Assembly (NCBI GenBank): GCA_038501785.1
Contig: JBAMJR010000089.1
Location: 7,116,501-7,180,500, forward strand
Direction of reading: 5' to 3'
From: Myoxocephalus aenaeus
Taxonomy: Eukaryota > Chordata > Actinopteri > Perciformes > Cottidae
Length of the DNA stretch: 64,000 nucleotides
Position 1 is the first letter of the stretch. The number at the start of each line of letters is the position of its first letter. Shown here piece by piece: positions 25,801-38,717 of the stretch. The notes beneath the pieces were generated by a model. That model ran no database searches, was not told the origin of the DNA, and was given only the letters and a program-made list of their open reading frames with translations. A program made the position numbers and the translations under genes.

Positions 25801-28206
25801 TTCTCTTGAGGACCTCCCTGTGCCTGCAGTGTAGTCAGAACTTAGATCACCTTGCTGCCGCTGTAATTAAATACAAAAACAGTTTTCCCACTCTTTTCAA
25901 GGAATACTTTTTCTGAGACCTTCTCAACAGCCTGGAGCTGTAACGACAGACGGAAACACAAGTGAAACTAATAAGTCTTCAGTCTTCGTAATTCTGGTTT
26001 AAAATTGTGACAGGTTGGCTGGTTTAGAAAATGTTATGTCATGGCCAATTATCAGGGGGTGTTGCAGAATCCCAGGCACATCACACTGTATCACACCTGC
26101 AGATGTATTCAACTTTCTTTTCGGCAATGAGAAAAGTTTTTTTCTTCATTAGCCTTTTTATATCTTTACAATTTGTCTGTGACCTTCTATTTTCATCCAC
26201 AATGTACTCTATTCAGTATTCATATTGCTGTTGGATTTAAATGGGGGCGGATAAAAGTACTGTGAGAAGTTTTGAAAACTCTGCCGACATTACTCCGTGT
26301 TCTCCGTGACTTTCCCAAACATCTAGTCAGATGTGCTTCATGTCTGAGGCCTTGACACGTGTCAACCAGGAGAGTTAACCAGAGGGTTATTCTGGAAGGC
26401 TCGGCTTTTGGTATTACCAAACTGAGATGTAACAGCTGTTAGTTGCGGTCATATTAGGTTTTGAGCCTGTTGAGTGGAATAATACATGAGAACATCTGGT
26501 AATGGAGTGTTAGTGGTACTGGTTGAAAATATGTTCAATGCTGTGTATGTTTAATGCGATATTTGTTCACAACATGTTAATGAGTTTACGTGCAGTGTAG
26601 GTATATACATGTTTTGTTGTTATAATGTATGCAGTGTTTAAAGTGAAGTCTCTACGTGTATAGCAAATTACAGAGTGATTACATAGAGGATGCACGTTGA
26701 AGTAATTATGAAATAATGATACAAACAGTTGGGCTGACTCTTGACTTAAACATGTTTTTCAGAGGTAAAACCTATTATGGTGCACCAGCTTGGAGCCGGT
26801 GTTAGACTCTGAATCTGTACGATTTGGATGACACTAATAGAGATCATTATCAGGAAAATGATAAACAAACAATTAATTTTGTCTCCGTGTGCTGCATTCA
26901 TGTGCTAGTGTGAAGCTGTGGACATGCAACACTAAAGTGTGGAAGACCACTGCATTCACAAAGAACGTTAACTCAAACCCCAAAAATATAACATTGTATA
27001 ATACAAAATCAGCTATATTGAGAATATGTAAGTCCCTCAATTCAAGTCATAGACTTAATATTTTGCACCAATGCTCTCAATTTTCTTCTGAAAGCAACAT
27101 GGGAATAGCACAGCTGGACTACTATCTTTAGTCTGAGACAGATAACTGACTGAAAATGGATGAAGGGACAGATGGATGGATGGGCGGATTTATAAAACAC
27201 CTTATTCTCTCAAAACAATGTGCTTCCCCCTCATCACCAGTGGCACTTGTTCTTTCTGTCCAATTTCTTTTTTTGCATTCACACATCTCATTCCATTTTC
27301 CATCAAAAGCAATATTCCCTGCCTTTTCTCTATGTCCATTTTTCAGGCACTGTGCATAAAATTCATCATGATATTACGAAATGCCTGCAGACTGCACATT
27401 CACCCAGGGAATTCCTTATCATGCCTTTCAGGGAAAATATAGGCACTAAACACAAAGACAAAAAAAGATTCACTGCCATTCACAGCTCTAAAAAGGAGAT
27501 TTAGGCCTCTCCAAAGAGCAGAAAAGTATAAGGCCCCTGTGACAAGTGGGGCCCAGCTATCTATACCAAGCCTCAACATAACATGCCAATGCACCAACTG
27601 GGCAGAGCAGATGACTGCTTGTCCCCCACAAGTGGTGGAAGACAAAAAAAAAGCACCCAGCTTTATAACCCTTGAACTGAAAGAACTATTTGAAGCATGG
27701 CAGGGGTTTGGTCTGCGTAGCCCTGCTAAGCCCTCTACAAAGCAACAAGCTGAGCCCAGTGCTCAGCTAAGAGGGTCTAAAGCAGTCTTAATTGACAATG
27801 CCATTCAGTAAGGAGTGCTCTGGAGGCTCAAAAGGGACCTTTCACCAAGGCCTCAAGCACTTGTGGCAGTTCCCACCGCGAGTTGGGGCCACACATCACC
27901 GGGCGTTGCCTCCCGACCCTCGGCAAGAACAGTTTCATTTGAGGGTGGCAAACGACTGGTCTGTTCCCAAAACCCTCATGGTAGGAAGAAATGGCTGCTG
28001 CATACATCAATATATCTTCAAAACAAATCCCTGTTTTTGGAGTACTTTCAATAGTGTCCTCTTTTTTCTATTCAGATAATTAAGATCATTACGCTCATGT
28101 AGACATGCTGAAGTATTTCCTTATTCTCACAGTGCTTTTGTTTTGTCTCAAAGAGAATCAAACGTAGGGTCAGAAGACCGGGCTACCATTTCTCACAGGA
28201 GCACAA

Positions 28207-28704
28207 TGTTTAGGACCCAAACACAGACCACATGAGACAGTATCTGGTAAAACAGTCTTTATTGGAGCCAAAGGGAATGTGGGGGGGCCCGTGGTCCTTC
28301 ACAGGAGGTGCTGGGTGGTGTGAGTCCCGTGGCTCGACACCGGAGACAGGCAAGGCAGGCAGGAACTTCTTAAGCCGGAGAGGAGACGGGGTTTAGTTCA
28401 GACAAAGACTAAGGAGAACTTACGGTGCTGCTGTGGTGGTGCCTACCGGTGCAGAAGACGAAACAGACTAACAACCCAGGCCTGCGGAACCGGGGTTGAT
28501 ATACAGCCGGTAATGAGCCAGATTGTCCGGAGCTGTGTGCCAATCAAGGATGCGGCCATGGGCGGTGTCAGGAGGCGGGACCGAGAACACAAACACCGAG
28601 CACATGGCATACAAAACAAACAGGGGAACGACAGACACAAGAGGAGAGGATATTTGGAGGAAACAGAGGGTTAACACACAATGGGACAGACAGGGATCCT
28701 GACA
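28207..28704 (-). mobile_element. LTR-like sequence, minus strand
   Basis: Read on the minus strand the block starts TGTCAGGATCC and ends near TAAACA, the TG...CA form of a retroviral-type LTR. A polyadenylation signal AATAAA (28,258-28,263 on the plus strand) lies near the 3' end, followed by a short U5-like segment containing 'tttgggtcct'. It is much GC-richer than the flanks. No matching target-site duplication was found (the flanking 5-mers differ), and no gag or pol frame adjoins, so it is at most a solo LTR or fragment. A SINE-like or other retroelement remains possible. Confidence 0.45.
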
Positions 28705-30293
28705 CCATTGGCTCATGAGAGCTGGGGGTGGGATTGGGAATCGGCATGATTGACACATCCCTCAGCATCCATTAGCATAGAACACTTAATTACTGCTATT
28801 GGTCGCTTCGTTATTTTTCTCATGAATAGTTGGCCGACCTTTAGTTGACCTTGCCCGGGTCCCAACCTATATAGGCAGTAGCTTAGTTTGCCTATATGGA
28901 CGTGCAACGCTGTTCATCGTCTCATTGGGAGTGTTGCCAATTTGTGTTTCAAAATCATAAAAGCAGATAATGAATAACAATTTGATTGAATCAACATACA
29001 TACAGTTCACCCACCTGTCAACGCTGACACCCAAATATGTTTTGTTGGCAAATAGCGAGCCGACAGTACTGACTTATGAGGGAACAGAAAATCAGAGAGT
29101 TCAAAATGGAGTTGAAGTGTGCTCACGCTTTCTTGGGCCACTTTCTGTGTTCAAGGACAAATCTAAACATACACACACGCTGTCATCTCATTATAGATCG
29201 GCCCGTGTAAGTAACTTAGCAATGCAGAGACAGTATAGCAGTGGCATTCAATCTGAGCCTCCTGTTGTGGAAGAGATACTGAAATGGAAAACAACACATG
29301 CTTACAGTGATGTACTGTATATAAACATGAATGTGACACTTTGTCAAAGATGTCCAACAGTTAGATATTGCAGTCTAAAGACTGACACATTTATTGTTAT
29401 ATATTCCCCAATGTATTCCTCTGAACAGTCTTTCTCTGTGTAGCTAGGGGTACAATGTAATTCATTTGTAATCCACAACAGCCTGTAAGAAAATGTGAAA
29501 TGATCCAGCTGTGGAATTGTGTAATGGCAGATGGTAGAATAAATAAAAAGATGTTCATGGTGAGTGCTTTGCATTTACAAGAAACATTCACATCCTAATG
29601 TAGAAATATCTTGTCAAAGCCACAATAAAAAATTAAAAAGGTTTGTCGATGAATTTTGTTTACCTAGAGGCCAAAGATCCTAAATCGCACAGTTGAGAGC
29701 TAGTATTCCTTCTCTGGCCGTTGTGGTTGGTCAATTCAAAAATAGAAAGGCTTTTCAATTCTGATGTGTTATGGTTTCTCAATTTGTCTCTAAAGCCTGG
29801 AAAAGAAGGCAAGATAGAACCATTAATATGTATTGTGTTTTTTCTAGTGCTATATTATGTGCGTGTCAGAGATTTATACATTTTGTTTAGCAGATGATGT
29901 CTGAAGATTTGATTGTGAAAGATGAACACCATGGTCATTGCTTGGATTTATAGTTATATGCATGACACAATGATACATATCTCATTCATTTATTAAAATG
30001 TTTACCTTCCGTCTTCATCTTTTTTGTCAGTTTGACAGTAAGAAGAGTATGACATACAGTAATGTGCAGATATTAAAGCATTCAGCTCGGGCAAAATGGT
30101 ACTCCAATATAGGAGAAACTTCAACAAAACCAGATTTATGCTTATTGTGAGGCATTATAGATATAAGCTTCTTATGACTAAAAGAAAACAGGCCCTGATA
30201 TATCTGCTCAATAAACAGTGTGCAAACATTACAAGGAATAATAATGTATAGGAGAGGAGCAACCTGACTATTAAGTTCCAACAATACAGGAAA

Positions 30294-30301
<8 letters not shown>

Positions 30302-30373
<72 letters not shown>
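30302..30373. repeat. (TA)n microsatellite
   Basis: About 70 bases of uninterrupted TA dinucleotides. Tracts like this are self-complementary and can extrude as cruciforms. Confidence 0.95.
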
Positions 30374-30378
<5 letters not shown>

Positions 30379-31495
30379 TGGAGGCAGCTTATTGGAACAA
30401 AGCAGTGTGTCAGTTCTGTCTGCACTCCAGTACACCCTGTATACTACTGAATGTCACTGCTCACATCTTCCAACACCATAAACATTGATGAGACTACGCT
30501 AAAAATCATTTCACAGTTTGCAGTTTCCATCACACCCTCTCTGCAATTTGCCCCCAGTCATGTACATCTCCATCCAGATAATGTGTTAATCTTCTCTACA
30601 GTGCAGACAGTCTCTGGAGATCACTTGTCTATTTCATGGGTAGTTTCCCACTGAAACTGAAAGGGAAGCACAGTAACTTAATTATTCTTAACACTTCAAG
30701 TGAGATATCCTATGACTCCATACATGTCAAACCAATGAGCAGTTTCTCGGCTTGTGTTACAGACAGGAAGTGATTAAGAGGAAACATCTCATAGGTGTGA
30801 ATACAATAATACAATCCATACAGGCAAGGAAGCTGTGGTTAAAGATTATTATATCGGTCACTCAAGTCTGGCTATCACTGGAAATAATAATTGGGGATAT
30901 GAGACAAACAATTCCTTGTTTTTTTCTTTGTGAAGCAGATTTCATCCCCTAAATGTCCGACTGGTCTTTATTCGTTATAACCGTTTCTCCAATTTTTGAA
31001 TGTTGTGACTTTTGCACGTATGGAATGATAGCCGCTGTTCATTTATTAGAGTTAGTACTGACTATCTGTAGAAAACCAAAATGATCCAGTCCACCTGAAA
31101 TTTTCCATCCATATGTTCAATTACATATCAGTAGAGATAAATGGAGAGGAACTGAAGAATGAATATTAAAATCTCAAACTCTTAATGTTCCACTGACCAT
31201 TGCAGTTGGTATTAATTGTGGTGTCTTATACATGTTGACCTTAAACTATTAGTAATATGGATGATGGCTCTCAGAGAATACATTTATACATTAAAAGGGC
31301 CGAGTCAATTTAACACCCGTCTGATTTTTAAACACAGAATAAAGTCCAGGTACAGTGTCATTCACTTCTTACTCATTCTTTGTTACTGTAGCTCTTTAGT
31401 AAGGATAACATCTTTCAGGTAGAAACTTTAACAACTTTGAAATTCCAGCTGATTATAGACCCGTGTAATTTATGTATTTGTCATCTATACACAAA

Positions 31496-31515
31496 CACGT
31501 ATGTACACACATGTG

Positions 31516-31550
<35 letters not shown>

Positions 31551-31665
31551 TATATACACACACCTACACACACACACACACACACACGTATACGTATACC
31601 CACACACGCATACACACGCGTTCATCCACACACATATGCATACACGTATACATGCATACACGCAT

Positions 31666-31745
<80 letters not shown>

Positions 31746-31746
31746 C
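31496..31746. repeat. compound (TA)n/(CA)n microsatellite
   Basis: A 250-base compound tract: TA repeats, a CA block, an interrupted region of CACGTATAC-type motifs, more CA, then about 65 bases of pure TA. All three forward frames stay open across it and encode Tyr-Ile and Thr-His repeats. These are artefacts of the repeat and not genes. Confidence 0.95.
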
Positions 31747-34044
31747 ATATATTTAAAATCTGGACTTTAAAGATGTAGGATATAAAGAAGGGTCAAACAG
31801 AGGAATAAATGAGGGTGAAAAGTTGAGAGGGTCAGTTTGTTAGCAGAGGAGACTGCTGCCTCTCGGCTTTTATATTGTCAGCTTTTGGGATTTGGCCAGG
31901 AAGTGGAGTGAAAAAGACGATAATGAAGAAAAGCAGTGAGGCATACAAAGTTGCTGATGATACAGCATCTTTCTACAGTCATTGAGAGAAACACTGCACT
32001 TAGAAACCAGACTCAGATTAAATTCATATCAGATTTATTTTAGTGTGGGTTGGTTACCTTTGGAGTTTATTTCACTTTGTTCCCTGCCCATTCATGTCTA
32101 CTAACAATTTAATTGCAGAGATGAGTGACACAGTCTTTCTTGCTTTCCGTTTGTCTTCCCTGGGATGTTATTGTGGGATCACATTGTCACGCCGCTGTGT
32201 TCATCCCTGGGCGCTTTAGTTTCTGAGTGACAGCTCAATGCCTTGTTCTTCAAATAACAAAACAGGTTCACAAACGCATCCGGCGGAATAGTGTGTTTAC
32301 ACAACTCCTTGCTTATTTTCTGACAGTGTGTTTATACTTTTAATGCAAAGCAGACAGACGCAAAGAGAATCTGTGATACATATTAGCAACACAAGGTCCA
32401 CTTACTCAGCTATTCCAACCGCTTTTATATCCTACGGCCTTCTTCAGCCAATAAGACTTGCTCAGGTGTGCTCACGTGAGTTAAATATACAGGGGCCTGT
32501 GGCGTGCTAACTGGAAAACAGGGGTACATTATATCCTGTGTAATAGCTGCAGTGTACACTACATTGGTGAAAACAGCAAGGACCTTAGGTAAAGGTCTTG
32601 GCCTGTTTGTTTCTATGTAGTGTTTGTATATGTGTGTTTCTTCAGTTCTTTCTGTCAATCGTCAATTTGACACATGTGACGGACCAGATCTGCTCCTATT
32701 TTAATCAATAAAGCTGTCTACACCGGTCAATTAATGGCTGAAGATGAATTCACACTTAAAAGGGACGTTTACGCTGTACATAGCCTTTTGTGGGGAGCTG
32801 CAGAAGGTCTAATTAACTGCCTCAAGTGATGTCAACTGAGGTTGGGTGAGCTGGGGCTGAAGACTGAAGATACAAGTGAGGTTGCAAGATCTCTGCTTGA
32901 CACCAGGCTCATCGTTACATAAACTGCTTCTAGCATAACACACCCAAACATCCAACCAAAATAAAAAAATATTCATCTCTGTCTCTGCTGCAAAAATGTT
33001 GATAAAAAAACTATCAATTATGAGTCAAGATGACAAGAAGAGGTGTAATGCTAAACTGGCGGACTAATTTCTTAACATGCACGAAAGTGTCCGAAATCTT
33101 GTTCTTTCAACTCAAACACAGATTTTGTATTGAGGTGGAAGCGGTGCCAAAACTCACAGTATAGTAAATGCATTCAGTGTAGACACAGAGGGCTTACGCT
33201 GCTCTGCTGAAGCTTTAGTTATGCAGCTGGTGTAGTCAAGGTGTTTTAGGACGTTTCACAGCAGTAGAACATCCTCACAGTTCCTCCTGGCCCTAAATGT
33301 AAAAATGGGTTTCCAGTGTCCTTAGAAGCAGTCAATGAGAATCTGAAATGTACCTGGCATTTGATCCCTTCTGATACAGTAGGTCAATGTTTTTCTTTTC
33401 TTTTCTGGAAGGCAATCTCTCATGTGTATGCATCCTCATATATATGAAAACATACAACATTTTGTTTTTTATACTACTGTACTTAAATGCTCTTCTCTTT
33501 ATGTAATTCATATATTTTTGTTCATATATTTTCTCTCGACTGTCTTACTTTCTATCATGATATATCTCAATACATTTAGTTTCAATAGTCACAGAAAGTT
33601 TGCAATGAGTGCAGATTAGGTAACTGAGTAGAAGGTGCTTCAAGATTATAATACAAACTGAGTAAATAATAATAAAAAGGATTTCACAGCAGGTGTAGCA
33701 GTGTAGTGATTCTTTGTTATAATCGACTGTTCTGCAGCTTTCTTATTTTCATTATGAAAAGGTCATTGACAATGAATCATTGGTAGCATGAGATGAATCA
33801 CTTGGATTTCTTTGACTGCAATAATTGCAGTCTTGACATGAGTGCTAGATTCATTATGTCTAATGTATGGCAGTATTTTCTGATACAAAGCATAATTAGA
33901 ATGCACTCATAATTATACTTAATGAAACTTAAATCATGGTTAAATACCTTATGAGCTTTGAATATATTTTTTTCCAGTGTTTGCAAAATTGTAACAAATT
34001 TCTCCAGTACACTGGCTCATGACTAGATACCTACAAAGCTACCG

Positions 34045-34115
34045 ACATGCCCATCAGCTTCAGCTGTACTTTAGCCTCACAGAGCCACGAGCTTCGCCAG
34101 GGACTCTCGCTCCAA
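34045..34115 (+). repeat. degenerate teleost interspersed repeat fragment
   Basis: 'cagctgtactttagcctcac' and 'agagccacgagcttcgccag' resemble the end of the same abundant fish repeat suggested at 12.7 kb, in which the AGC/GCTAGC block is followed by 'cctcacagagc'. The evidence is short and weak. Confidence 0.3.
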
Positions 34116-34370
34116 TATCTTTGACCCAACTCGTCTTTGCATCTGTAATCCCTATAATTGATGTCCACTCCTGTTTTCACTGTTAACCATTTCGTCCAGC
34201 TAACACCTCTACGATTCTTTCTTCAACTGTTATTGGACATTTGTTATGCCAGCTGCATAGCTGTGTACCTACACACGATGTAGCAGTGATGGGGTTCAGA
34301 AGAGGGTGTACCTGTATCCCAGATGTACACCCCCCTTCTCAATAGCAAAAGAAATATAGAAACGCCTGAA

Positions 34371-34606
34371 AACATCCCATTCACTATCTCAGAAAACACA
34401 TGATATCAGCAGATCATTTCACCAACACCTGAGAACAGTGTGTGTCTGCAAACTCTATACAGTGAATGCAGTTTATCTCAGTGGAAACGTCTATTTTCTT
34501 ATTTTGATCCTCAGCTGTTATGTCTTTTCAGCCAAAGCAGTTATGCTGACAAACTATATAACCACTTGCAAGTTGTGTGTCAACATATGCTTGCAAACAG
34601 ACATAT
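34371..34606 (+). repeat. segmental duplication, copy 1
   Basis: This copy shares long near-identical blocks with 35,493-35,714 in the same order and orientation: 'tcactatctca', 'tttcaccaacacctga', 'cagtgtgtgtctgca', 'ttttcttattttgatcct' and 'aacatatgcttgcaaaca'. Small indels separate the blocks, so the copies are clearly diverged. Confidence 0.85.
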
Positions 34607-35492
34607 GAACAGGTTAATTAATCAATAAAACAAGAGCACAGCTGGTAGACAATGCACCAGCAAGGTTTCTGCAGTCAAACAGCCATTCGTATTTAACAAC
34701 ACCTCAGGGTATAGCTGCCTGAGCAACTTGGTGCCCCAGTCAGAGAAACTCCTCATCAGTTGCTGCTGCTGAATGTTCAATTCACCTGCTGCTAGTGTCA
34801 ATGTGGACTACATGCCCATTGCAACCTGCTCCCACAGGGCACACCCTGGCCTTCCAAAAACTAGTACAACCCCACCAAAACCTCAGCATACTAAGGCATT
34901 TCACTCGCATATGCCTTATCTACCACACTATTTCCCATGTGAATTCAGCAAAATATATATTTTATAGCCCACAATCTCCCGAACCTCTGACCACAAGCTT
35001 GCTTTGTGAAAAACAGTAAATAAATGTAGCTTACCAGTTTAACTCCAGCTTGCTGACTAAGCTTGCTTTGTGATGAGAGTGCAGTTCAGTGGTCTTGTAA
35101 ACAAAATGAGTTTGTGGACTACAACCAACATTTTAATGCACCTTTGATCTAGTGCATGATTACTGTTCAGACACCCATCATATGTGCTGGCCGTAATGGG
35201 GGTCAAGCCTTGAAGGGGCAGAACCCTATTGAGTTTTTGTCTTAAAAAAAGCACTGAGCTACATACACGAGACCTGGGCCAATAACTGGAAATGATGTGC
35301 AAGAGCCTCCCAAGAAATATGGCTTCAATTGGCCACATGGTGGCACTGTAATTAATGCCCCAAAACACGATTTTGGAGTCTGACTTACATTTTGGCACAC
35401 ATGTCCAGCTCAGTGTGCTCTACTAAAAAGCGTTACGGACCATATAGGTCAGATGGATTAGAATTTTTAATAAAAAATAAATAAAAATGTTG

Positions 35493-35714
35493 ACATCCCG
35501 TTCACTATCTCAAAAATGCATATCATAAAATAGTTTCACCAACACCTGACAGTGTGTGTCTGCAGTCTCAATACACTGCATGCTGTTCATCTCAGTTGTA
35601 ACATAGATTTTCTTATTTTGATCCTTAGCTGTCATCGTATCCTTTCAGCCAAATGCTGACAAACAATATAACCACTAACACGTTGCGAGCCAACATATGC
35701 TTGCAAACAAACAT
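35493..35714 (+). repeat. segmental duplication, copy 2
   Basis: This is the direct counterpart of 34,371-34,606, about 1.12 kb downstream. The intervening DNA contains two more related 'aagcttgctttgtga' phrases (near 34,995 and 35,059). A longer repeat unit or an old element with directly repeated ends is therefore possible. Neither copy has TG...CA ends or coding potential. Confidence 0.85.
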
Positions 35715-37240
35715 AATACACATTTTGACATGTGTGATTACTACCAGTTGTTGTGGATCATTATTGGATCAAGCTTATCAAAAGCTTGCTCATGGCTTAT
35801 TTATTTATTGAACTGGCTTATTTATTCATTGAACTACGAAGAGACTTGATTTATCGCACAGCGGAAATTTGGCTGTGAAACAAATGGACTTTTTCCAAGA
35901 ATCGCCAAATTATGCTCGCTATTTCAGACCCAGTCCTCTCCGGTCTTCATGGGCCTTCATTGAATAAAGAGGCTCTCCTTGATCAGGTCTGATCGCCACA
36001 GTCTCTGTTGCTAACCTCTATAGATATTGTTATTCACTTTCAAATGATCCCTCTTCCTTGAAATGCTCTTTATTCTGATGTTAACCGAGTTACTGCCAAA
36101 GCTTTAACCTCACTGTAATTCAAATCACATTATATTTGCTTCATTAAGCTTGCTATAGCCGGCATGCTGTAGTCATTTAACTAATAGTAGATTCATCAGG
36201 GCTCCACTGATCACAGAGTATTCTATTAAGCATGCCAGATTTGAGAGTTAGATAGATACATGTGGTAATAGTTGTGAACCAAACACATTTTTGTTAAGGA
36301 AATTCCACCAAGTTGTGTCTTGCTTGTAAGAGGAGCCTTACGATGAAGTACACAAAGACAAGACCCATTGTGGGTCCAGCAGACAGCTGTGAGGCCGGAG
36401 GCTGTGCCAGCAGCATCCTGCCGTCACTAGTCCATTAGTTAATTGAATGCAGATGGCATTAGATAAAACATTTCAATATTTTTTTTTTATAAAATGGGTC
36501 CGCATGTTTCTAATCGCTTTTACATATATTGTATTGCGGGTAGTTGCTGTCCATTATAAATGTGAATCACCTTCTCAACGCCATTGCGCTGCTTAATTAC
36601 TACATGTCATTATGTGATTAAAAAACAGCTCAGAACGATCTCTGATGACTTCAGTCAAAATAAGAACTTATATTTTAATGTGAATACAGTTTTTAGAAAC
36701 AGTCTCAAGACCATTGTTCCAGAAATCAACTCATATCAATCCTAGAAGAACACATAATGCACTCCTCTGGTTCTTGCATACAAACTGACACGTTTTTGCA
36801 GAATATCGCAGTAGAAAGGAAAGCAAGAGTGTGCCGAGAAGATAAGAATTGACCTCACAGGGCAAGAGCTGACGTGAAAGAGCTCTGTCAAAGAGCCAAC
36901 CATGTGGAGAGGAAGGCTGCTAGTATTTCTAGGTCACAGAGACCATGTGAGTTTGTTCCAAGCTCCTTCAACTAGGCTGAATGATTTATTACCCAGTCAA
37001 GAGTCAAGAACAGAGAGAAAAGGAGGGGAGCAACAAAATAAAATATGGAAGGAAATGAAGAAAATGGAAGACAGGGAGATAAAAATAAATGAATTTTATT
37101 CATATACTGTGACATCAATTTCATTTAAGATGTTCTGTGTAGAAAATAAAAGAAATGTCAATGAGCAAAAGCTGCGTGTGTGAGAAAAAGAGACGACATA
37201 AAAGAAAGTTCAAACTGGCCATTGGGCGAAATTAGAGAAA

Positions 37241-37327
37241 TGAAGTTTAAGGTTCAAGATTTTTATTTGACACGTGATAACATACAGTATCTCTACATTG
37301 TGCGGTGAAATGCTTGTAAATAAAAAC
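37241..37327 (+). repeat. teleost LINE/SINE tail-like fragment
   Basis: 'ggttcaagatttttatttga' followed by 'gcggtgaaatgcttgtaaat' is the familiar tail phrase of an abundant fish retroelement family. It is short, with no coding part. It lies 200 bases left of the Tc1-type element. Confidence 0.5.
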
Positions 37328-37525
37328 TAAAGAAATACAAAAATATCAAACTTCACAAACAAAAAACTACAACAAAAAACTGTGATTATTGTGATTACAA
37401 AAATAAAGGCTTTCAAGTAAAAATCTCGGGAACACTCTTTGACAGGTATAATCATGTTGGAAGTGCTAACTGCTGATTTTCACACTGAGTCTCACATTTG
37501 CAGGAGGTAAATGGCTTATTATATA

Positions 37526-37554
37526 CACTCACCTAAAGGATTATTAGGAACACC
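37526..37554 (+). repeat. left terminal inverted repeat of the DD36E element
   Basis: 29 bases identical to the reverse complement of 38,718-38,746. The transposase stop codon lies only three bases inside it. TA precedes it directly. Confidence 0.95.
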
Positions 37555-37557
37555 ATA

Positions 37558-38598
37558 CTAATACTGTGTTTGACCCCCTTTCGCCTTCAGAACTGCCTTA
37601 ATTCTACGTGGCATTGATTCAACAAGGTGCTGAAAGCATTCTTTAGAAATGTTGGCCCATATTGATAGGATAGCATCTTGCAGTTGATGGAGATTTGTGG
37701 GATGCACATCCAGGGCACGAAGCTCCCGTTCCAGCACATCCCAAAGATGCTCTATTGGGTTGAGATCTGGTGACTGTCGGGGCCATTTTAGTACAGTGAA
37801 CTCATTGTCATGTTCAAGAAACCAATTTGAAATGATTGGAGCTTTGTGACATGGTGCATTATCCTGCTGGAAGTAGCCATCAGAGGATGGGTACATGGTG
37901 GCCATAAAGGGATGGACATGGTCAGAAACAATGCTCAGGTAGGCCGTGGCATTTAAACGATGCCCAATTGGCACTAAGGGGCCTAAAGTGTGCCAAGAAA
38001 ACATCCCCCACACCATTACACCACCACCACCAGCCTGCACAGTGGTAACAAGGCATGATGGATCCATGTTCTCATTCTGTTTACGCCAAATTCTGACTCT
38101 ACCATCTGAATGTCTCAACAGAAATCGAGACTCATCAGACCAGGCAACATTTTTCCAGTCTTCAACTGTCCAATTTTGGTGAGCTCTTGCAAATTGTAGC
38201 CTCTTTTTCCTATTTGTAGTGGAGATGAGTGGTACCCGGTGGGGTCTTCTGCTGTTGTAGCCCATCCGCCTCAAGGTTGTGCATGTTGTGGCTTCACAAA
38301 TGCTTTGCTGCATACCTCGGTTGTAACGAGTGGTTATTTCAGTCAAAGTTGCTCTTCTATCAGCTTGAATCAGTCGGCCCATTCTCCTCTGACCTCTAGC
38401 ATCAACAAGGCATTTTCGCCCACAGGACTGCCGCATACTGGATGTTTTTCCCTTTTCACACCATTATTTGTAAACCCTAGAAATGGTTGTGCGTGAAAAT
38501 CCCAGTAACTGAGCAGATTGTGAAATACTCAGACCGGCCCGTCTGGCACCAACAACCATGCCACGCTCAAAATTGCTTAAATCACCTTTCTTTCCCAT
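37558..38598 (-). pseudogene. Tc1-like DD36E transposase with one premature stop
   Basis: The full frame starts at ATG 38,596-38,598 (MGKKGDLSNFERG...) and ends at TAG 37,558-37,560, 346 codons, the usual length for the family. Residues 1-110 should form the paired-type helix-turn-helix DNA-binding region. A TAA at codon 45 (38,464-38,466), right after SRTTISRVYK, interrupts it; the frame resumes with WCEKGK with no shift. The remaining 292 codons from Met55 are open and carry the catalytic domain: D155 in AWSDESRF, a glycine-rich GGGGVMVWG motif, D246 in QQDNAPCH and E283 in DLNPIEHLW. D246 and E283 are separated by 36 residues. One base change thus separates this copy from an intact frame. 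A product started at Met55 would lack the first DNA-binding helices and is unlikely to act alone. Confidence 0.9.
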
Positions 38599-38717
38599 TC
38601 TGACATTCAGTTTGGAGTTCAGGAGATTGTCTTGACCAGGACCACACCCCTAAATGCATTGAAGCAACTGCCATGTGATTGGTTGATTAGATAATTGCAT
38701 TAATGAGAAATTGAACA

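Larger units (their letters stand above)
16262..28200. other. gene-free stretch with isolated small features
   Basis: About 12 kb in which I cannot support any host exon. Open frames are under 145 codons, have no recognisable domain and no consistent splice context. A worn AT-rich repeat, a poly-G tract, a palindrome and an X-box-like site are listed separately. The 27.45-28.0 kb part is unusually balanced in base composition and holds several overlapping open frames, but no family is recognised. Confidence 0.5.
28705..37240. other. gene-free stretch
   Basis: No supported gene. Two long TA/CA microsatellites, a worn repeat near 34.1 kb and a segmental duplication at 34.4/35.5 kb are listed separately. 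Other open frames are short and featureless. Confidence 0.5.

Noticed and set aside
28970..29443. 157-codon plus-strand frame
   Set aside because: The longest non-repeat frame outside transposons, but AT-rich with no recognisable motif, splice sites or homology I can recall. Chance is the simplest explanation.
31437..31778. Open frames over 85 codons on both strands across the TA/CA microsatellite
   Set aside because: They encode only Tyr-Ile, Thr-His or Val-Cys repeats; openness follows from the dinucleotide repeat having no stop codons.
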